NCBI GenBank assembly: GCA_964579325.1
Contig: CAZOHN010000050.1
Coordinates: forward strand, 1 to 18,514
DNA from: CAZOHN01 sp964579325
GTDB lineage: Bacteria; Pseudomonadota; Alphaproteobacteria; Rhodobacterales; Rhodobacteraceae
Reading direction: 5' to 3'
DNA length: 18,514 nucleotides
Shown: piece by piece, positions 15,306 through 18,514 of the stretch
Position numbering within the stretch: the first letter of the stretch is position 1
Layout of the letters: each line of letters opens with the position of its first letter
Translations under genes and position numbers: made by a program
Notes under the pieces: model-generated
Told to the model about the DNA's origin: nothing
Database searches by the model: none
The model's input: only the letters and a program-made list of their open reading frames with translations

Positions 15306-15334
15306 AGTGTAGCAGCCTGCGGCCGAGTCGCCAA
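15306..15334 (-). promoter_or_regulatory. Candidate sigma-70 promoter for the small membrane protein gene
   Basis: On the minus strand TTGGCG (15334-15329), a 17-base spacer, then TACACT (15311-15306). Both boxes match 4/6 positions of the consensus. The predicted start is about 55 bases before the ATG at 15242. It lies in the 104-bp spacer after the LysR stop, giving this gene independent expression. Confidence 0.45.
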
Positions 15335-15346
15335 CCTGCCGTAAGG

Positions 15347-15933
15347 TCAGGTTTTCCACACCGTTACCGCATGGGTCAGCAAGTCGGGCGCCTCGGCCAC
15401 CCGCGCCTCGACGAACTCGGTAAACGCAGCGACCTTGGCAGGCAGCCGTTCATAGGGCGGAAAGGAGGCGGTGAGCCAGATCTCCGGAGCCTGCCACTCC
15501 GGCAGAACCTCCGCAAGCCGTCCGTCCCGCAGGGCATCCGACACGAGAAACCGCGGCAGGAGCGCGATGCCCTCGCCCCGAAGCGCGAGCACAGCCAGAA
15601 GGTCGCCCGAATCCGCCGAGAGGGCAGGGCGAGGGGTGAGCACCTCGGTTGCGCCCTGGCGGCTGAGCCGGAGGGTCTCGCCCGCCGGGTCGGAGCCATA
15701 GGCCAGCAGATCATGGCTGGCGAGCTCGGCAGGGGCGAGCGGCGTGCCGCGGCGGTCGAGATAGGCAGGGGACGCGACGAGCGCCCGCGGGACGACGCAG
15801 ATCTTGCGCCAGATCGTCGAGACGCCATCCGGCGGGCCGGAGATGCGCAGCGCCATGTCGTGGTCGCCGCCGAGGATGTCCACGAACCTGTCGCTGAGGT
15901 CGAGCGTCAACACGATCTGCGGATGCAGCAGCC
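15347..15933 (-). CDS. LysR-family transcriptional regulator, N-terminal part lost in gap
   Basis: The visible 194 residues are the C-terminal effector-binding domain of a LysR regulator of the CrgA/AaeR-like branch. HPQIVLTLDLSDRFVDIL followed by HDMALRISG matches the usual 'P.v.l.l..sdr.vDlv..g.D.AiR.g' pattern at about residue 110. ALVASPAYLDRRGTP, LLAYG and LLAVLALRGEGIALLPRFL are also family-typical. The helix-turn-helix region (about 110 residues) lies in the 100-N gap. It is transcribed away from the VOC/hydrolase pair, so it is the likely local regulator of those genes, acting from the intergenic region hidden by the gap. LysR members near quinone or aromatic genes often sense the aromatic compound, but here the effector is unknown. 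Confidence 0.85.
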
Positions 15934-16033
15934 NNNNNNNNNNNNNNNNNNNNNNNNNNNNNNNNNNNNNNNNNNNNNNNNNNNNNNNNNNNNNNNNNNN
16001 NNNNNNNNNNNNNNNNNNNNNNNNNNNNNNNNN
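15934..16033. other. Scaffold gap of 100 N between LysR and VOC genes
   Basis: A run of exactly 100 N, the conventional placeholder for a gap of unknown size. The LysR gene lacks about 110 codons and the VOC gene about 20, and a promoter region must also fit, so the true missing length is probably above 400 bases. The frames on either side should not be joined. Confidence 0.95.
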
Positions 16034-16919
16034 GGATGCGAACGAAAACAACCGCTTCTTCACCGAAACGCTCGGGCTGCGGCGGGTGAAGAAGACCGTG
16101 AACTTCGATGCGCCCGAGGTCTACCATCTCTATTACGGCGACGAGGCGGGAACACCCGGCAGCGTGATGACCTACTTCCCGTTCCCCGACATGGGCAGGG
16201 GCCGCCCCGGCGTGGGCGAGGTCGGCACGACCGTCTTCGCGGTGCCCGACGGGGCGCTGGGCTGGTGGCGCGAGCGGCTTGAAGGGCGGGGTGTCGCCGG
16301 CCTCGGCTCCGCCACGCGCTTCGGCGAGGACTGGCTGCACTTCGAGGGCCCGGACGGCGACAGCTTTGCCCTCGTGGAATCCGGCGGCGTGGTCGGCGAG
16401 GGCTGGACCGGCGCCGACGTGCCTGCCGATACCGCGATCCGGGGCTTCCATTCGACCTCGCTACGCTTGCGCGACACCGGTTCGACGGCGGAACTGCTGG
16501 CCTTCATGGGTTACACGGTGGCAGACCGTCGCGACGGCCTCACCCGGATGATCCGCGAGGGCGGCAACGGGGCGCATGTGATCGACCTCGAGGAGCACAA
16601 GGACGCCCGGCCCGCCCAGCTGGGCGCGGGCTCGGTTCACCACGTCGCCTTCGCGGTCGAAGACAGGGCGGCGCAACTGGCCGTCCGCAAGGCCATCGCC
16701 GACACCGGTTACATGGTCACGCCGGTGATCGACCGCGACTACTTCTGGTCGATCTACTTCCGCACTCCCGGCGGCGTCCTGTTCGAGATCGCCACGAACG
16801 AACCCGGGTTTGCCCGCGACGAAGACCCCGCGCATCTGGGCGAGGCGCTCAAGCTGCCGCGCCAGCACGAACACCTGCGCGGCTGGCTCGAAGCCCATCT
16901 CCCCCAGATCGCGGCGTGA
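16034..16919 (+). CDS. VOC-superfamily ring-cleaving dioxygenase-like protein (MhqO-like), 5' end lost in gap
   Basis: Two-domain vicinal-oxygen-chelate protein, with 294 residues visible from the gap edge. FFTETLGLRRVKKTVNFDAPEVYHLYYGDEAGTPGS is a hallmark of the MhqO/MhqE/LinE-like group, annotated as glyoxalase/ring-cleaving dioxygenases for hydroquinone-type substrates. Metal-site candidates in the second domain are the His of GFHSTSLRL, His in SVHHVAFAV and Glu in VLFEIATNEPGF. The first-domain histidine (usually in an IHHIT-like start) is in the gap. The stop is seven bases from the ATG of the next gene, so the two are co-translated. In Bacillus the related mhqO and mhqD genes sit together and answer to quinones. 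A role in quinone or electrophile detoxification is inferred. Confidence 0.88.
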
Positions 16920-16926
16920 GGCGGCC

Positions 16927-17520
16927 ATGAACTACCGTTACCTCGAGGAGCGGGCGCACAAAGGCGCGCCCGTCCTGTTCACCTTCCACGGCACCGGTGG
17001 CGACGAACACCAGTTCGCCGGCCTCGCCGAGACCCTGCTGCCCGAAGCCACCCACATCGCACCCCGCGGCGACGTGAGCGAGCACGGCGCCCTGCGCTAC
17101 TTTCGCCGGACGGGCGAGGGCGTCTACGACATGGACGACCTCGCCACCCGGACGGCGGCAATGGCCGGCTTCGTTGCAGGGCACACCGCGCGGCTGGGCG
17201 CGACGGAGACCCTGGGGCTCGGCTACTCCAACGGCGCGAACATCCTCGCCTCGGTGCTGTGGCACAAGCCGGGGCTCTTCAGGCGCGTGGTGCTGCTGCA
17301 CCCGCTGATCCCGTTCCGCCCGGAACCGGCCGACCTTTCGGGGTTGCGCGTGCTCATCACCGCCGGCCGGCGCGACCCGATCTGTCCCGCACCGCGCACC
17401 ACGGCGCTCGCCGACATGCTGCGCGAGGACGGGGCGGAGGTCGAACTGGTCTGGCACGACGGTGGCCACGAGGTGCGCCCCGAGGAGATCGAGGCCGCGC
17501 ACGGGTTCCTGCGCGGCTAG
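16927..17520 (+). CDS. Alpha/beta hydrolase of the carboxylesterase/phospholipase family (MhqD-like)
   Basis: A cytosolic serine hydrolase of 197 residues. The oxyanion segment is FHGTGGDEHQF (20-30), the nucleophile elbow GYSNGAN carries Ser101, the acid is Asp150 in AGRRDPICP, and the catalytic His181 is in DGGHEV. It matches the short carboxylesterase group that includes B. subtilis MhqD and E. coli YpfH, with few insertions. The natural substrate is not known; MhqD is linked to quinone and catechol resistance. GAGG within the upstream stop region (16918-16921) serves as ribosome site, seven bases after the VOC stop. The pairing strengthens the MhqO/MhqD reading of both genes. Confidence 0.9.
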   Translation: MNYRYLEERAHKGAPVLFTFHGTGGDEHQFAGLAETLLPEATHIAPRGDVSEHGALRYFRRTGEGVYDMDDLATRTAAMAGFVAGHTARLGATETLGLGYSNGANILASVLWHKPGLFRRVVLLHPLIPFRPEPADLSGLRVLITAGRRDPICPAPRTTALADMLREDGAEVELVWHDGGHEVRPEEIEAAHGFLRG

Positions 17521-17535
17521 GGGCAGGCGGCGGAC

Positions 17536-17580
17536 TGGACAACACATTCGGTAATCACTATGTGTTCTTCCAAGCGAACA
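17536..17580 (+). promoter_or_regulatory. Candidate promoter and operator of the metallo-hydrolase gene
   Basis: TGGACA (17536-17541), 17 bases, then TATGTG (17559-17564) form a plausible promoter. Over the -10 and start lies an inverted repeat TGTTC-N8-GAACA (17563-17567 and 17576-17580), ending right before the ribosome site GGAAAGGA. A second repeat, AACACA-N14-TGTGTT (17541-17566), overlaps it. The GTTC-N8-GAAC spacing matches the ATTC-N8-GAAT geometry I recall for the sulfide-responsive repressor SqrR/BigR, with one base changed per arm. Confidence 0.42.
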
Positions 17581-17596
17581 GGAAAGGACACCCCTC

Positions 17597-18514
17597 ATGT
17601 CTGCAGCCCCCGTATCCGGCACCCCAGACTCTGCCGTCCCGGTCGATCTTTCGGTCAAACCCGAGGTCACCGCCTTCTTCGACCCGGCCACCAACACCAT
17701 CAGCTACGTCGTGAAGGACCCCGGTTCCAACGCCTGCGCGATCATCGACTCGGTGATGGACATCGACTACGCGGCGGGCCGCATCGCCCATGACCACGCC
17801 GACGCGATCATCGACTTCGTGACGCGGAATGGGCTGGCCGTCGAATGGCTGATCGAAACCCACGTCCACGCCGACCATCTCAGCGCCGCGCCCTACATTC
17901 AGGGCAAGCTCGGCGGCAGAATCGGGATCGGCGCGAACATCACCGTCGTGCAGGAGGTCTTCGGCAAGATCTTCAACGAAGGCACCGAATTCCAGCGCGA
18001 CGGGTCGCAGTTCGACCGGCTGTTCGAGGACGGCGATAGCTACACCATCGGCGGCCTCACCGCGACGGCCCTGCACACGCCGGGCCACACCCCGGCCTGC
18101 ATGACGCATGTCATAGGCGACGCGGCCTTCGTGGGCGATACGCTCTTCATGCCCGACGGCGGATCGGCCCGCGCCGACTTCCCCGGCGGCGATGCCGGCA
18201 CGCTCTACGACAGCATCCAGAAGGTCCTGTCGCTCCCCGACGAGACGCGGCTCTTCATGTGCCACGACTACGGTCCGAACGGCCGGGACATCCAGTGGCA
18301 GACCACGGTGGCCGACGAAAAGGCGCACAACATCCATGTGGGCGCCGGCCGGACGCGCGAGGAGTTCATCGCCTTCCGCACCGCACGCGATTCACAGCTC
18401 GACATGCCGCGCCTGATCCTGCCCTCGCTGCAGGTGAACATGCGCGCCGGCAAGCTGCCGCCCCCCGACGACACCGGCAAGCGCTATCTCAAGGTGCCCC
18501 TCAACGCCATCTGA
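17597..18514 (+). CDS. Metallo-beta-lactamase-fold hydrolase, persulfide dioxygenase (ETHE1/Blh) type
   Basis: A 305-residue MBL-fold protein, complete with TGA at the window's last base. Metal motifs are THVHADH (His89, His91, Asp93, His94), His164 in HTPGHTPA, Asp181 in VGDTLF and His223 in CHDYGPNGR. The long helix-bearing DSVMDIDYAAGRIAHDHADAIIDFV and ETHVHADHLSAAPYIQGKLGGRIGIG are characteristic of Blh/ETHE1 persulfide dioxygenases, mononuclear iron enzymes that oxidise glutathione persulfide to sulfite. It lacks the extra phosphatase-like N-terminal domain found in longer Blh proteins. The ATG at 17597 follows GGAAAGGA. The candidate operator upstream and possible sulfide control are described separately. 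Function is inferred from motifs; a glyoxalase II-like role is less likely given the motif context. Confidence 0.88.
   Translation: MSAAPVSGTPDSAVPVDLSVKPEVTAFFDPATNTISYVVKDPGSNACAIIDSVMDIDYAAGRIAHDHADAIIDFVTRNGLAVEWLIETHVHADHLSAAPYIQGKLGGRIGIGANITVVQEVFGKIFNEGTEFQRDGSQFDRLFEDGDSYTIGGLTATALHTPGHTPACMTHVIGDAAFVGDTLFMPDGGSARADFPGGDAGTLYDSIQKVLSLPDETRLFMCHDYGPNGRDIQWQTTVADEKAHNIHVGAGRTREEFIAFRTARDSQLDMPRLILPSLQVNMRAGKLPPPDDTGKRYLKVPLNAI

Noticed and set aside
15347..16919. Frames that join LysR sequence to VOC sequence across the 100-N gap (for example 15804-16919 on the plus strand).
   Set aside because: They read through N bases of unknown length, and the plus-strand part before the gap is antisense to LysR.
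1..18514. Search for tRNA, rRNA, CRISPR repeats, insertion sequences, phage or toxin-antitoxin genes, and riboswitches.
   Set aside because: No clover-leaf-like, repeat-spacer or transposase sequences were seen. A covariance-model scan would settle small RNAs, which cannot be excluded by reading alone.

Overview
The window is high-GC DNA with dense gene packing, short Shine-Dalgarno-led leaders, several GTG/TTG starts and ATGA/GTGA/TTGA stop-start overlaps. Gene content (full-length PntA with fused membrane part, kynureninase, Opp/Dpp-type ABC operon, DAO-type oxidoreductase, M20 amidohydrolases, Blh-like metallo-hydrolase) suggests a heterotrophic alphaproteobacterium, most likely of the Rhodobacteraceae/Roseobacter type. 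That placement rests on gene style and is an inference. The sequence is a draft scaffold with two N runs (10 N at 8309-8318 and 100 N at 15934-16033).

Left part (1-4634): the minus strand carries the 5' 512 codons of pntA (proton-translocating transhydrogenase alpha subunit), cut by the window edge, preceded on the same strand by a small isoprenylcysteine-methyltransferase-like membrane protein. Divergent from these is a plus-strand set of SDR dehydrogenase, kynureninase and a RidA-family protein. The last two overlap by ATGA and point to tryptophan/kynurenine catabolism toward anthranilate.

Middle (4645-15030): a minus-strand operon encodes a complete Opp/Dpp-type importer in the order ATPase D, ATPase F, periplasmic binding protein, permease B, permease C, and ends with a translationally coupled GNAT acetyltransferase. 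A strong hairpin separates the binding protein from the permeases. Across a 218-bp divergent spacer, the plus strand carries an ArgE-type deacetylase, a DAO-family FAD oxidoreductase started by an overlapping TTG, and an M20D (hippurate-hydrolase-like) amidohydrolase. Together this looks like an uptake-and-breakdown module for N-acylated amino acids or small peptides: import, deacylation, then oxidation of the freed amine. The substrate is not determined.

Right part (14940-18514): a small membrane protein gene on the minus strand overlaps the end of the amidohydrolase. Then come a LysR regulator (minus) and a VOC ring-cleaving-dioxygenase-like gene (plus), both with 5' ends lost in the 100-N gap. 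The VOC gene is followed at once by a serine hydrolase resembling MhqD; the pair resembles the MhqO/MhqD quinone-electrophile resistance genes. The last gene, complete at the window edge, is a metallo-beta-lactamase-fold protein of the persulfide dioxygenase (ETHE1/Blh) type, with a candidate operator of TGTTC-N8-GAACA geometry just upstream.

I saw no rRNA, tRNA, CRISPR array, insertion sequence or phage gene. Most of the window is ordinary catabolic and transport content. The points that stand out are the RidA protein lacking its usual arginine, the acetyltransferase fused by overlap to the peptide importer, the intercistronic hairpin, and the regulatory sites near the right end.
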